This document shows, one piece after another, positions 7,518 through 16,939 of a DNA stretch of 64,000 nucleotides (its first letter is position 1; the number at the start of each line of letters is the position of its first letter). The position numbers were made by a program, and so were the translations under genes. The DNA lies in contig JAFUVV010000024.1 in NCBI GenBank assembly GCA_017477435.1, forward strand, positions 1 to 64,000, read 5' to 3'. The notes under the pieces are model-generated. The model was not told where the DNA came from. It saw only the letters and a list, made by a program, of their open reading frames with translations, and did not search any database. The stretch comes from Prevotella sp. Lineage in GTDB: Bacteria > Bacteroidota > Bacteroidia > Bacteroidales > Bacteroidaceae.

Positions 7518-8888
7518 ATGGAAAAGGAATTCGAAAACTACAATCAGGAGCAAGCTGCCGACCAGCAGTCGGAGAACCGTGAAGGATACCAAGAACGTCC
7601 TTCGAGTTACCAACGTCAATTTCGTCAGGACGGACGCCCACAACGTCCGCGCATCCAGACTCAGCGCACCTACGTGCGTGAGGAAGGATTCCGCCCCGAA
7701 GGATTCGGAAGCGGACTGCAGAACCGTCAGCAAGACGGACAGCAGGGATATCGTCCACACTACAACCAGCAAGGCGGCTATCAGCCACGCCCACAGCAAG
7801 GCTACCGCCAGCGCTACGGCAACGAACAAGGTGGATACCAGCCACGTCAGCAACAAGGCTACCGTCCACGCTATAACAACAGCGAAGAAGAAGGCTACCA
7901 GCCACGTCAGGGATATGAGCGCCAAGGCTATCAGCCACGCCAGGGATACCAGCCCCGACAGCAACAAGGATACCGCCCTCGATATAACAACGGCGGCGAA
8001 GAAGGCTATCAGCCACGTCAGGGATACGGACGCCCGAACTACCAGCAACGGTCAGGATATCAGCCACGTCAGCAGGGAGGATTCCGCCAGCCACGGCAGA
8101 ACTTCACACATAACCCGAAAGCCAACTTCAAACGCCGCATCGACTACAGCGAAGACTATATCGATCCTACAGTGCCCCTCCGACTGAACAAATTCCTCGC
8201 CAACGCCGGAGTATGCAGCCGACGCGAAGCAGATGAATTCATACAGGCAGGCGTCGTCACCGTCAACGGCGAAGTGGTGAAAGAACTCGGAACAAAAGTG
8301 CTCCGCACCGACGAAGTACGCTTCCAGGACAAGCCGGTCATCATCGAGAAGAAAGTATACGTACTCCTCAACAAGCCGAAGGACTGCGTCACGACCAGCG
8401 ACGACCCACAGCAGCGCAAGACAGTGATGGATCTCGTGAAAGGCATCTGCCCAGAGCGCATCTACCCCGTAGGACGACTCGACCGCAACACCACCGGAGT
8501 GCTATTGCTGACCAACGACGGCGACCTCGCATCGAAGCTCACACACCCGAAGTTCCTTAAGAAGAAAGTATACCACGTGGTCCTCGACAAGAACATCACC
8601 GCCTACGACATGCAACGCATCGCCGAAGGTATCGAACTCGAAGACGGTGAAATCCACGCCGACGCCATCGACTATCCCGACGAGAACGACAAGAGTCAGG
8701 TCGGTATAGAGATCCACAGCGGCAAGAACCGCATCGTCCGACGCATATTCGAACACCTCGGATACCGCGTCGTCAAGCTCGACAGAGTGCAGTTCGCAGG
8801 ACTGACGAAGAAGAATCTGCGTCGAGGCGACTGGCGATTCCTCACAGAGAAAGAGGTGGAGATGCTCAGAATGGGAGCCTTCGAATAA
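7518..8888 (+). CDS. rluB: Pseudouridine synthase (RluB/RsuA family) with a long disordered N-terminal extension
   Basis: Isomerises a uridine in rRNA. Three parts are visible in 456 residues. Residues 1 to about 205 are low-complexity, rich in Gln, Arg, Gly and Tyr, with many GYQPRQ and GYRPRYNN repeats. A typical S4 RNA-binding domain follows (RLNKFLANAGVCSRREADE). The catalytic domain has the RsuA/RluB signature VGRLDRNTTGVLLLTNDG, whose Asp is the nucleophile. Family members lacking the tail are about 240-300 residues, so the extension is extra. asnS begins 36 bases after the stop and is probably co-transcribed. Confidence 0.92.
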   Translation: MEKEFENYNQEQAADQQSENREGYQERPSSYQRQFRQDGRPQRPRIQTQRTYVREEGFRPEGFGSGLQNRQQDGQQGYRPHYNQQGGYQPRPQQGYRQRYGNEQGGYQPRQQQGYRPRYNNSEEEGYQPRQGYERQGYQPRQGYQPRQQQGYRPRYNNGGEEGYQPRQGYGRPNYQQRSGYQPRQQGGFRQPRQNFTHNPKANFKRRIDYSEDYIDPTVPLRLNKFLANAGVCSRREADEFIQAGVVTVNGEVVKELGTKVLRTDEVRFQDKPVIIEKKVYVLLNKPKDCVTTSDDPQQRKTVMDLVKGICPERIYPVGRLDRNTTGVLLLTNDGDLASKLTHPKFLKKKVYHVVLDKNITAYDMQRIAEGIELEDGEIHADAIDYPDENDKSQVGIEIHSGKNRIVRRIFEHLGYRVVKLDRVQFAGLTKKNLRRGDWRFLTEKEVEMLRMGAFE

Positions 8889-8924
8889 ACAAAAACAAAA
8901 AATTAATCTATAAGGAGAACAGAA

Positions 8925-10364
8925 ATGAAAAGAACGAAAGTCGTCGACATACTGCAATGTACCGACTACGGAACAATCGTCAACGTGAAGGGATGGGTGC
9001 GTACTCACCGCAGTAGCAAGGCTGTCGACTTCATCGCACTGAACGACGGTTCCACCATAAAGAATGTTCAGATCGTTGTCGATCCGTCGAAATTCGACGA
9101 AGAACTGCTCAAGCAAATCACCACCGGAGCCTGCATAAGCGCTACGGGAGAACTCGTCGAGAGCCTCGGAGCAGGGCAGACATCGGAGATACAGTGCCAC
9201 GAGATCGAACTCTACGGCACTTGCGGCGCCGACTACCCGATGCAGAAAAAAGGCCAGAGCTTTGAATACATGCGGCAATATGCACACCTCCGACTGCGTA
9301 CAAACACCTTTGGAGCCGTGATGCGCATACGCCACAACATGGCAATCGCCATCCATAAGTACTTCCACGACCACGGATTCTTCTATTTCCATACGCCCCT
9401 CATCACGGCAAGCGACTGTGAAGGAGCAGGAAACATGTTCCAGGTGACCACCAAAAACCTCTACGACCTGAAAAAAGACGAGCAGGGAAAGATCATCTAC
9501 GACGACGACTTTTTCGGCGAGCAGACCTCGCTGACCGTCAGCGGACAGCTCGAAGGCGAACTCGGAGCAACGGCACTGGGAGCCATCTACACGTTCGGAC
9601 CGACGTTCCGTGCCGAGAACAGCAACACTCCGCGACACCTTGCCGAGTTCTGGATGATTGAGCCGGAAGTGGCATTCCTCGATCAGGAAGAACTCATGGA
9701 CCTGGAGGAAGACTTCATAAAATACTGCGTGCGCTGGGCCCTCGACAACTGCAAGGACGACCTCGAGTTCCTCAACAAGATGATAGACAAGACCCTGGTC
9801 GAGCGACTTGAGGGAGTTCTGAAGGACACCTTCGTGCGTCTGCCATATACAGAAGGCATCCAGATTCTGCAAGATGCAATCAAAGGCGGAAAGAAGTTTG
9901 AGTTCCCCTGCAACTGGGGCGACGACCTGGCTGCGGAGCACGAACGCTATCTCGTGGAAGAGCATTTCAAGAAGCCCGTCATAATGACCGACTATCCACG
10001 CGAATTCAAGTCGTTCTACATGAAGCAGAACAAAGAGACAGCCGACGGAGGCTCCGTTGGCTACAAAGGCGCTGTGGCTCCCGGGCCGACGATGCAAGGC
10101 ACCGATGTGCTGTTCCCGCAGATTGGCGAGATTATCGGAGGATCTGTGCGTGAGGAGAGCTATGACAAGCTGATGGCAGAGATCGACCGCAGACAGATGG
10201 ATATGACCCATCTGTGGTGGTATCTCGACACCCGCAAGTATGGTTCTTGCCCTCATGCCGGATTCGGTCTTGGCTTCGAGCGCCAGATCCTGTTCGTAAC
10301 GGGAATGCAGAATATCCGCGACGTCATTCCGTTCCCGCGTACTCCGAAGAACGCTGAGTTCTAA
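8925..10364 (+). CDS. asnS: Asparaginyl-tRNA synthetase
   Basis: Class IIb synthetase that charges tRNA-Asn. 479 residues. The N-terminal OB-fold ([24 protein letters not shown]) binds the anticodon. The catalytic core shows motif 2 ([24 protein letters not shown]) and motif 3 near the end ([29 protein letters not shown]). The Asn-specific reading rests on that ending and overall length. It lies 36 bases downstream of the pseudouridine synthase gene with no terminator between them. Confidence 0.96.
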   Translation: MKRTKVVDILQCTDYGTIVNVKGWVRTHRSSKAVDFIALNDGSTIKNVQIVVDPSKFDEELLKQITTGACISATGELVESLGAGQTSEIQCHEIELYGTCGADYPMQKKGQSFEYMRQYAHLRLRTNTFGAVMRIRHNMAIAIHKYFHDHGFFYFHTPLITASDCEGAGNMFQVTTKNLYDLKKDEQGKIIYDDDFFGEQTSLTVSGQLEGELGATALGAIYTFGPTFRAENSNTPRHLAEFWMIEPEVAFLDQEELMDLEEDFIKYCVRWALDNCKDDLEFLNKMIDKTLVERLEGVLKDTFVRLPYTEGIQILQDAIKGGKKFEFPCNWGDDLAAEHERYLVEEHFKKPVIMTDYPREFKSFYMKQNKETADGGSVGYKGAVAPGPTMQGTDVLFPQIGEIIGGSVREESYDKLMAEIDRRQMDMTHLWWYLDTRKYGSCPHAGFGLGFERQILFVTGMQNIRDVIPFPRTPKNAEF

Positions 10365-10391
10365 AGAATTGGTGATACATACAAAAAAGAT

Positions 10392-10425
10392 TCCGGCCGA
10401 TAGTCATTTCTGATTATCGGCCGGA
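10392..10425. terminator. Bidirectional terminator between asnS and cvfB
   Basis: TCCGGCCGATA (10392-10402) pairs with TATCGGCCGGA (10415-10425). An A-tract lies to the left and T-rich sequence to the right, suiting both convergent genes. Confidence 0.85.
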
Positions 10426-10433
10426 TTTTGTTT

Positions 10434-11267
10434 CTATATCAGTCTTATGCTCAGGGGTTCGATGGTGATGAGACGGCGTTTATAAAGATCGCCGACGGCT
10501 CGTTTGAAAGCCTTCTTACTCACGCCGAACACTTTCTTTATGTCTTCCGCCTCACTCTTGTCGCCCAGCGGGCAGATACCGTCGTGAGTGTGGAGATAGC
10601 TGAGCAGTTCTTCGGCAAACTCTTCCGTGTGCTGGTGACCTATGGGCTGCAGCGAGAGGTCGATTTTCTTGTCGACTCTCACCTCCTTCACATAGCACTC
10701 CACCCGGTTGCCGGTCGTCAGAGGACGGTAAATCTCGTTGTCGTACACCATCCCGTGGTACATGTTGTCCACTATTACCTTGAATCCGACGTCGGTCTTC
10801 TGTCGTATGAGTCCGCTCACTTTTTCGCCTTTCTCGTATTGCGGCATCTCGTGGCTGAAGAATTTGTCGACCTTTGCCGAGGCCACGATGCGGTAGCTCT
10901 CGTCGTCGATATATATGTAGACGATATATCGGTGTCCGATTTCCATCCTCTTTTTCTGCTCATGGAACGGGCAGAAGATGTTTTTCATCAATCCCCAATC
11001 GAGGAATGCGCCGTATTCATTCACCCATACGCATTCCAGGCAGGCGAAGTCGCCCACCTTTGCCAGCGGCGTCTCTGTTGTTGCCACGGGGCGTTCTTCC
11101 TGGTCGAGATAGAGGAAGACGTCGATTTCTCCTCCGCGTTTCATGTCGGGGGTGACGTAACGGTTGGGCAGGAGGATGCGTCCTTCGTTGCCGGCATCGA
11201 GATACAGGCCGAAGTCGACGCGCTTGAGTATCTTCATGCGGTTCCAGTCGCCAAGCTTGAGTTTCAT
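10434..11267 (-). CDS. cvfB: CvfB-like S1 RNA-binding protein
   Basis: 277 residues, matching the CvfB/YitL family: several S1-type OB domains followed by a winged-helix C-terminus. Visible family traits are the N-terminal S1 start (KLGDWNRMKILKRVDFGLYLDA), a second S1 with VNEYGAFLDWGLMKNIF, a third with KTDVGFKVIVDNMYHGMVY, and a C-terminal helix-turn-helix (FGVSKKAFKRAVGDLYKRRLI). Proteins of this family bind RNA; the cellular target in this phylum is not known. It is followed downstream by the shared terminator. Confidence 0.88.
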   Translation of the reverse strand: MKLKLGDWNRMKILKRVDFGLYLDAGNEGRILLPNRYVTPDMKRGGEIDVFLYLDQEERPVATTETPLAKVGDFACLECVWVNEYGAFLDWGLMKNIFCPFHEQKKRMEIGHRYIVYIYIDDESYRIVASAKVDKFFSHEMPQYEKGEKVSGLIRQKTDVGFKVIVDNMYHGMVYDNEIYRPLTTGNRVECYVKEVRVDKKIDLSLQPIGHQHTEEFAEELLSYLHTHDGICPLGDKSEAEDIKKVFGVSKKAFKRAVGDLYKRRLITIEPLSIRLI

Positions 11268-11372
11268 TTCCTTTCTTTTTTATGTGTAACAGGAGTTGTC
11301 GGAGAGGTCGGAGTAGTCGTAGACAAAGTGGTCGTCGGAGTAATCTGGATGCTCTGGGTGTTTTGGGCATCT

Positions 11373-12026
11373 TTAAATTTCGATCATGCCGTCGCGGAGG
11401 TGTATCGTGCGATCGGTGATGCTTGCCAGCTCTTCGTCGTGTGTGACGATGACGAATGTCTGTCCGAGTTTTTCCCTGAGGTCGAAGAAGAGTTGATGCA
11501 GTTCCTGCTTGTTTTTGGAGTCGAGGCTTCCCGACGGTTCGTCGGCAAGGACCACAGCGGGATTGTTGACGAGTGCTCGTGCTACGGCGATGCGTTGCTT
11601 TTCTCCTCCCGACAGCTGTGCCGGTTTGTGTGTTGCACGGTCGCTGAGCCCCATGAACGAGAGCAGCTCGTCGGCTTTCTGTCGCGCTTCTTTTCGGGAG
11701 CGACCTGCTATGAGTGCGGGCATCATGATGTTTTCGGTGGCTGTGAACTCTGGCAGCAGTTGGTGGAACTGGAAGATGAATCCGATGTTCTGTCCTCTGA
11801 ATGCCGACAGTCGTTTGTCGCCGAGTGTGCTTACGTCGGTGCCGTCGATGACGACCGAGCCTGAGTCGGGGCGGTCGAGGGTTCCTATGATCTGCAGCAA
11901 CGTGGTCTTGCCGGCGCCGCTTGGTCCGACGATGCTAACTATCTCTCCGCGTTCTACGTTCATCGTGATGCCTTTGAGCACTTCGAGCTGGCCGAAGCTT
12001 TTCCGTATGTCGTTTATTTCTATCAT
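11373..12026 (-). CDS. lolD: ABC transporter ATPase, LolD-type
   Basis: 217 residues from [20 protein letters not shown]. Walker A is GPSGAGKTT near residue 37, the signature is [15 protein letters not shown], and Walker B is [13 protein letters not shown] with the H-loop THDEE. Lipoprotein-release (LolD) or FtsE/MacB-like exporters fit; no permease is adjacent, so the LolD assignment rests on sequence type only. A start 15 bases upstream is possible, but that ATG lies inside a dispersed ATGCATTA word repeat. The 105-base gap to cvfB holds GTCGGAG-type word repeats only. Confidence 0.85.
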   Translation of the reverse strand: MIEINDIRKSFGQLEVLKGITMNVERGEIVSIVGPSGAGKTTLLQIIGTLDRPDSGSVVIDGTDVSTLGDKRLSAFRGQNIGFIFQFHQLLPEFTATENIMMPALIAGRSRKEARQKADELLSFMGLSDRATHKPAQLSGGEKQRIAVARALVNNPAVVLADEPSGSLDSKNKQELHQLFFDLREKLGQTFVIVTHDEELASITDRTIHLRDGMIEI

Positions 12027-12027
12027 C

Positions 12028-12107
12028 TTTGTGTAATGCATAATTCATAATGCATAATTCATAATATTCTTCTCACTCCACACCTTTCGTTAATTATGCA
12101 TTATGCA
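12028..12107. repeat. ATGCATAATTCAT word repeats
   Basis: Repeats of TAATGCATAATTCAT and the inverse TTATGCATTATGCATTA lie between lolD and the antiporter. The same words occur at 41375-41476 and 48147-48180. Confidence 0.7.
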
Positions 12108-14222
12108 TTACTTTCTGAATATGAGTTTTCTGATTGCCTCGTAGGCGCTGCCGTCCTCGGTGTGTTGCGGTTGTGCGAAGGTCATGTTGTCCATGAGGTC
12201 GCCGTACTGGTCGGGGAATACGATCATGAGGTTTGTTCCTGAGAAGAACTGTGTGAGTTCGTCGGGCAGTCGGTCGAGTGCTGCTTTGTAGGAGACGGTG
12301 CCTTTTCGTGCTGTTACGACGACGAAGAGGTGGTCGTGTGCGATGGTCGATGCGAGCCGTGGGAGTTCGTTCCAGTGGTTCATCTCTTGGAAGTCGGCTC
12401 TCACGTCGGGGTGTCGGTTGCGTGTGTACTGTGCTATGAGTTGCAGTGTGTCGTTGCGTCCGTGGAAGAGGATGCGGCAGTCGAGGTTGGCTGCCAGCCG
12501 GTCGAGTCGTTCGAGCCATCGGTAGAAGCCTGGTTCGAACTGTGCTCTTGAGGGCACGGCCACTTGTATCCGTCGGATTGTGGCGAGCGGTTGCATGAGT
12601 CGCGCCATCATTATCTGGCGGTTGAGGCCGTTGAAGAGGCTTTGGTGGAATTCTCCCCAGAATTTTGTCGACACTTCTTTGTGGGTGTGTAGTCCGATGA
12701 TTATCTCGCTTGCACGGAACTCCTTGAATGCGTGTTTTATTCCGTTTGCGATGTTTGCGGCTACTCTCACTTGCGTCTGCATTCTCACGTTGGCTGCTGC
12801 TGCCACCCGGCTCATGTCGTCGAGCAGTCGTGCTCCCGCTGCCTGGTTTACTCGCATCTGCTGGTCGTCGTAGACGACGTTGAGTCCCACTATTGCCCTT
12901 TCGAGCTTTTCGTTGCGTGTGAGGATGGCGAGGCTTACCAGCCGTTCGGCGTATTCCGGATATTTCATCGGGATTATTATCTTCTCGTCGTCGTCGCCAC
13001 TGTCTTCGTCGCTTATCTCGGCATCGTGGAGGGTGATCTGCCCTGCGGCCTTCTCGGTGATGATGGTAGATATGATGCACGTGAAGAGTATCATCACCAC
13101 CACTCCATTTATCATGTCGTCGTCGACGAGCATGTCGCCCGAGGCGGTCTTCATTCCTATTCCCACCGTCACCATTGCTATTGCTCCTGCGGCGTGTGCC
13201 GACGTGAGGCCGAACATCATGTGGCGGTCGCGCATCGGCATCTGGTAGAGGAATCCCGAGAGGTAGGCGGCCACGGCTTTGCCTGCTGTTCCGCAGAAGA
13301 CGGTGACTATCACCACCCACACGATGTGCCATCCGTGGAAGAGCACGCCGACGTTGATGAGCATGCCCACGCCGATGAGGAAATAGGGGATGAACAGTGC
13401 GTTGCCGATGAATTCTATTCTTCCCATGAGTGCCGAGAGGCGAGGGATGTAGCGGTTCAGTATCAGTCCGGCGAGGAATGCTCCGAAGATGCCTTCCAGC
13501 CCTACTATCTCGCTCAGGGCTGCGCTGAGGAACATCACGGCCATGATGAAGATGAACTGCATCACGGCATCGGAGTACCGTCGCAGGAACCACCGCGTCA
13601 GTCGGGGGATGAAGAACACCATTGCCGTGCAGAATGCTGCTATCTTCAGTAAGAACATCATCCAGAAGACGACGCCCCCTCCGCCCTTGTTTCTCTCTAC
13701 GAGGGCGGCCAGCAGAATGAGTGCGAGGGACAGCGAGATGAGCGTTGCTCCCACGCTCATTGCCACGCTCTGCTTCGTTCCGAGCCCGTAGCGGCTCACG
13801 ATGGGGTAGGCTATCAGGGTGTTCGACGCCATTATGCATCCCAGCAGCATCGAGCTCTCGGGGCTGTAGCCCAGCACAGATCGCGATATCCAGAACGTCA
13901 GCACCATCGGCACCATCGCCGAGAGCAGTCCGAACACCGTCACGCGCCCGATGCTCTTCCGGAGTCCCTCCATGTCCATCTCCAGCGAGGCGAGGAACAT
14001 GATGTAGTAGAGACCCACACGTCCGAACAGCTCGAACGAGTCGTCGCGCTCCAGAATGTTCAGTCCATACCTGCCCAGCGCCACGCCCGCCAGCACCATG
14101 CCGATGATATGAGGGATGCGCAGCTTACCCATCACGATGGGGGCAAGCAGTATCACGATCAGCACCACGAAGAATATCAGCGTGGGGTTGGCAATAGGGA
14201 AATAATTGGCTATATGAAGCAT
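12108..14222 (-). CDS. Kef/CPA2-type cation:proton antiporter with C-terminal Usp-like domain
   Basis: 704 residues from MLHIANYFPIANPTLIFFV. About 12 membrane segments occupy residues 10-400, including family segments RIPHIIGMVLAG, GLYYIMFLASLEMD and EIVGLEGIFGAFLAGLILNR. The cytoplasmic C-terminal third looks like a universal-stress-protein domain rather than a TrkA-N domain. It probably exchanges H+ for Na+ or K+ at the inner membrane. The upstream in-frame TTG (14279) lies in the promoter box TAATTTTG at 14277-14284, so 14222 is chosen. Confidence 0.88.
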   Translation of the reverse strand: MLHIANYFPIANPTLIFFVVLIVILLAPIVMGKLRIPHIIGMVLAGVALGRYGLNILERDDSFELFGRVGLYYIMFLASLEMDMEGLRKSIGRVTVFGLLSAMVPMVLTFWISRSVLGYSPESSMLLGCIMASNTLIAYPIVSRYGLGTKQSVAMSVGATLISLSLALILLAALVERNKGGGGVVFWMMFLLKIAAFCTAMVFFIPRLTRWFLRRYSDAVMQFIFIMAVMFLSAALSEIVGLEGIFGAFLAGLILNRYIPRLSALMGRIEFIGNALFIPYFLIGVGMLINVGVLFHGWHIVWVVIVTVFCGTAGKAVAAYLSGFLYQMPMRDRHMMFGLTSAHAAGAIAMVTVGIGMKTASGDMLVDDDMINGVVVMILFTCIISTIITEKAAGQITLHDAEISDEDSGDDDEKIIIPMKYPEYAERLVSLAILTRNEKLERAIVGLNVVYDDQQMRVNQAAGARLLDDMSRVAAAANVRMQTQVRVAANIANGIKHAFKEFRASEIIIGLHTHKEVSTKFWGEFHQSLFNGLNRQIMMARLMQPLATIRRIQVAVPSRAQFEPGFYRWLERLDRLAANLDCRILFHGRNDTLQLIAQYTRNRHPDVRADFQEMNHWNELPRLASTIAHDHLFVVVTARKGTVSYKAALDRLPDELTQFFSGTNLMIVFPDQYGDLMDNMTFAQPQHTEDGSAYEAIRKLIFRK

Positions 14223-14276
14223 AGGCAGAACAGTCGATGGCTGCTGCTGTTTGGATGGGCAGCAAGCCTCATGGTG

Positions 14277-14284
14277 CAAAATTA
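14277..14284 (-). promoter_or_regulatory. -7 promoter box of the antiporter gene
   Basis: TAATTTTG on the minus strand, 55 bases before the chosen start. Confidence 0.65.
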
Positions 14285-14359
14285 CTCATTTCTTTTCAGA
14301 AATGGCTTGTCGCAACCAACTTTTTGTGTTTTCACTTCCTATATTTTCCCCTTCCGCCA

Positions 14360-14464
14360 CTATCAAGCCTTGATAGTGTCGCTGTCAGGCTTTGATAGTA
14401 TCGCTATCAGGCGTTGATAGTATCGCTGTCAGACGTTGATAGTATCGCTATCAGACGTTGATAG
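14360..14464. repeat. 22-bp palindromic array, CTATC type, five units
   Basis: CTATC or CTGTC at 14360, 14382, 14404, 14426 and 14448; GATAG at 14372, 14394, 14416, 14438 and 14460. Exact 22-base period and the same 5-7-5-5 layout as the array at 5710. It lies between divergent promoters for the antiporter and asd. Confidence 0.92.
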
Positions 14465-14519
14465 TATATCATTTGAATAAAAATGGTACAGATGTGGCGG
14501 TTTATCACTGGAAAATATG

Positions 14520-14527
14520 TAATTTTG
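14520..14527 (+). promoter_or_regulatory. -7 promoter box of asd
   Basis: TAATTTTG, 71 bases before the chosen asd start. Confidence 0.65.
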
Positions 14528-14598
14528 CACCGCACGAGCAAGGATAAAGTTAAATGCACATCCTCGCCGGCTTATCAACTTATTTAAAAATACAGAAT

Positions 14599-15603
14599 AT
14601 GAAAGCTGCAATAGTAGGCGCCAGCGGCGCTGTTGGTCAGGAACTCCTGCGCATTCTCGAGGAGCGCAATTTCCCAGTAGATGAACTTCTTTTGTTTGGG
14701 TCGGAGCGGTCGGCTGGACGCAAGTATGTGTTCCGTGGCGAGGAGCTCACGGTGCGCCTCCTTCAGCATAACGACGACTTCCGAGGCGTGGACTACGCCT
14801 TTGTGTCGGCAGGCGGCGGCACATCGAAGGAGTTTGCCGAGACGATAACGAAGCACGGGACGGTGATGATCGACAACTCGAGCGCGTTCCGCATGGACGC
14901 CGACGTGCCCCTCGTAGTGCCCGAGTGTAACGCCGAGGACGCCCTCACGCGTCCCAGAAACATCATTGCCAACCCCAACTGCACGACGATAATGATGGTT
15001 GTCGTGCTGCAGCCCATCGAAAAGCTGAGCCACATCCGCCGCATCCACGTTGCGAGCTATCAGAGCGCAAGCGGTGCCGGCGCCGCCGCCATGGCCGAGC
15101 TCGAGCAGCAGTATGCCGAACTGGTAGCAGGCAAGGAGCCAACGGTGAAGAAATTCCCGCACCAGCTGGCGTATAACGTCATACCGCAGATCGATGTGTT
15201 CACCGACAACGGCTACACCAAGGAGGAAATGAAGATGTACAACGAGACACGCAAGATTATGCACTCCGACGTCATGTGCTCTGCCACCTGCGTGCGCGTC
15301 TCCTCGCTGCGCAGCCACTCCGAGAGCGTGTGGATAGAGACCGAAGAGCCTCTGGAGCTTGCCGACGTGCGCCGCGCTATAAGCCAGGCACCGGGATGCA
15401 CGCTGCAAGACAACCCCGCAGAGCTCGTCTATCCCATGCCACTCCATACAGCAGGCAAGGATGATGTGTTCGTCGGACGCATACGCCGCGACCTCTGCAA
15501 CCCCAACGGCATCACACTGTGGCTCTCAGGCGACCAGATACGCAAGGGAGCAGCACTAAATGCCGTGCAGATAGCAGAGTACTTGTTGAAGCGTAAAATG
15601 TAA
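14599..15603 (+). CDS. asd: Aspartate-semialdehyde dehydrogenase
   Basis: Reduces aspartyl phosphate to aspartate semialdehyde with NADPH, the branch step to lysine, threonine, methionine and diaminopimelate. 334 residues from [17 protein letters not shown]. The Rossmann motif is GASGAVG near residue 7. The active-site cysteine is in NPNCTT near residue 130, and SYQSASGAG plus the late [10 protein letters not shown] segment are typical. An earlier in-frame ATG (14554) is within the leader and gives a non-homologous N-terminus. Confidence 0.95.
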   Translation: MKAAIVGASGAVGQELLRILEERNFPVDELLLFGSERSAGRKYVFRGEELTVRLLQHNDDFRGVDYAFVSAGGGTSKEFAETITKHGTVMIDNSSAFRMDADVPLVVPECNAEDALTRPRNIIANPNCTTIMMVVVLQPIEKLSHIRRIHVASYQSASGAGAAAMAELEQQYAELVAGKEPTVKKFPHQLAYNVIPQIDVFTDNGYTKEEMKMYNETRKIMHSDVMCSATCVRVSSLRSHSESVWIETEEPLELADVRRAISQAPGCTLQDNPAELVYPMPLHTAGKDDVFVGRIRRDLCNPNGITLWLSGDQIRKGAALNAVQIAEYLLKRKM

Positions 15604-15775
15604 AATGCAGAGCGTAAATTGCAGAGCATAAAATGTAGAGACATGTCGAACCGAAGATGAGACCCACTGACCGAAAGGAGGTGATGAAGTATCATCGGGC
15701 GGTCAAAAACACGTTTTTTTGCCTCCGGAAATAAAAAATCTTCATTCTACATTCTTCATTCTACATTTTTTTACT
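15601..15775. repeat. Word-repeat region between asd and tRNA-Val(GAC)
   Basis: Words GTAAAATGCAGAGC and CATTCTACATTCTTC repeat imperfectly, with AT-rich sequence between. Nothing coding is seen. Confidence 0.55.
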
Positions 15776-15783
15776 TACCTTTG
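15776..15783 (+). promoter_or_regulatory. -7 promoter box of tRNA-Val(GAC)
   Basis: TACCTTTG, 18 bases before the tRNA 5' end. Confidence 0.65.
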
Positions 15784-15801
15784 CACCCACATTTCGCTCT
15801 T

Positions 15802-15876
15802 GTTCCGCTAGCTCAGTTGGTTTAGAGCGCCGCCTTGACAGGGCGGAGGTCACTGGTTCGAACCCAGTGCGGAACA
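15802..15876 (+). tRNA. tRNA-Val (anticodon GAC)
   Basis: 75 bases. Acceptor GTTCCGC pairs with GCGGAAC, discriminator A. D arm GCTC/GAGC, anticodon stem CCGCC/GGCGG with loop TTGACAG, T arm ACTGG-TTCGAAC-CCAGT. No encoded CCA. Confidence 0.96.
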
Positions 15877-15956
15877 CTATAGAAGCAGGGAATTCGCAGG
15901 AATTCCCTTTCTTTTTTGAGGAGAAAACCATTGTAGAACTTTAAATCGATAGCATT

Positions 15957-16910
15957 ATGAGAAAGATGAAGAAAACCCTTTCGATTCTTTTTGCAGTCCT
16001 CGTTGTGGCTGTGGCGATGCCCTCTTCGCTCCAGGCGAAGCAGAAGGCAAAGGCGAAACACGTGATAATGATCGGTATCGACGGCTGGGCCTCGAAGAGT
16101 ATGGCCGACGCTGTGATGCCGACAGTGAAGGGCGAGCTGATGAAAAACGGCAGCTACACGCTGAAGAAGCGCTCTGTGCTGCCCTCGGCATCGGCAATCA
16201 ACTGGGCCTCTAACTTCATGGGGGCCGGCACTGAGAGCCATGGATACACGAAATGGAACACTCAGGTGCCCGAGATACCATCGTCGGTGGTGAACGATCA
16301 CGGCATCTTCCCCACGATCTTCTCTATCCTCAAGGAGCAGCGTCCGGCTGCCAAGACGGCGGCACAGTTCGACTGGGACGGCATCAAGTATGTGATCGAC
16401 ACGCTCGCCGTCGACGATGTGATGTTCTATTTCCACGGGGGATATGGCAAGGAGAGCAGCGGAGAGGCTGACGATCCCGTCTTATATACGAAAAAAGCTG
16501 CCGACTACATCAAGCAGCATAAGCCCACCCTCTTTGCCCTCTATTTCGGGGGACTCGACAGCAGGGGGCACAATTTCGGATGGTATACCGACGAATACTA
16601 TTCCTTCGAGACTGTCCTCGACCGTTGTATCGCCCGTATCGTCGAGGCTGTGAAGGAGGCCGGAATCTTCGACGACACCATCTTTGTGCTCACAGCCGAC
16701 CATGGTGGTATAGGCAAAGGCCACGGCGGAATGACGCTCGACGAGATGCTGTCGCCGTTTATCGTCTACGGAAAGGGCGTCAAGAAAGGCTTCGAGATTA
16801 CCGATGCGATGATGCAATACGACGTGCCTGCCACGGTGGCTTACATCCTGGGGCTGAAGATGCCGCAGGTGTGGGTAGGAAGGCCGATGCTGTCGGCGTT
16901 TGGAAAATAG
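15957..16910 (+). CDS. Secreted alkaline-phosphatase-superfamily enzyme (type I phosphodiesterase/nucleotide pyrophosphatase-like)
   Basis: 317 residues with a signal peptide (residues 1-25, cleavage after SLQA). The metal-site pattern of the superfamily is visible: IGIDGW near residue 40, a Ser nucleophile candidate in VLPSASAINWAS near residue 76, GLDSRGHNFGW near residue 203, and TADHGGIGKGHGG near residue 248. Probably a periplasmic metal-dependent hydrolase of phosphodiesters or phosphonates. The sulfatase motif C/S-x-P-x-R is absent. It starts 80 bases after tRNA-Val(GAC) with no clear promoter of its own. Confidence 0.82.
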   Translation: MRKMKKTLSILFAVLVVAVAMPSSLQAKQKAKAKHVIMIGIDGWASKSMADAVMPTVKGELMKNGSYTLKKRSVLPSASAINWASNFMGAGTESHGYTKWNTQVPEIPSSVVNDHGIFPTIFSILKEQRPAAKTAAQFDWDGIKYVIDTLAVDDVMFYFHGGYGKESSGEADDPVLYTKKAADYIKQHKPTLFALYFGGLDSRGHNFGWYTDEYYSFETVLDRCIARIVEAVKEAGIFDDTIFVLTADHGGIGKGHGGMTLDEMLSPFIVYGKGVKKGFEITDAMMQYDVPATVAYILGLKMPQVWVGRPMLSAFGK

Positions 16911-16911
16911 G

Positions 16912-16938
16912 AAAAGGAGAGCATGAAGCTCTCCTTTT
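16912..16938. terminator. Terminator between phosphodiesterase and EamA genes
   Basis: GGAGAGC (16916-16922) pairs with GCTCTCC (16928-16934) and is flanked by AAAA on the left and a T7 run on the right. Bidirectional between convergent genes. Confidence 0.88.
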
Positions 16939-16939
16939 T

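Noticed and set aside
7337..7582. 81-residue frame between purB and the pseudouridine synthase
   Set aside because: Lys/Arg-rich, overlaps the start of the next gene in another frame and has no promoter.
8502..10256. Long minus-strand frame opposite asnS
   Set aside because: It is the complementary shadow of a strongly supported synthetase gene, with no promoter, signal or recognisable family.
10428..11864. Long plus-strand frame over cvfB and lolD
   Set aside because: Crosses two convincing minus-strand genes and the terminator; its composition (Val, Cys, His-rich) is typical of an antisense shadow.
14554..14598. Upstream ATG as start of asd
   Set aside because: The residues do not match the family, whose Rossmann motif begins right after the Met at 14599.
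15957..16910. Sulfatase as partner for the maturase
   Set aside because: The enzyme belongs to the same superfamily, but lacks the C/S-x-P-x-R motif that maturases modify.
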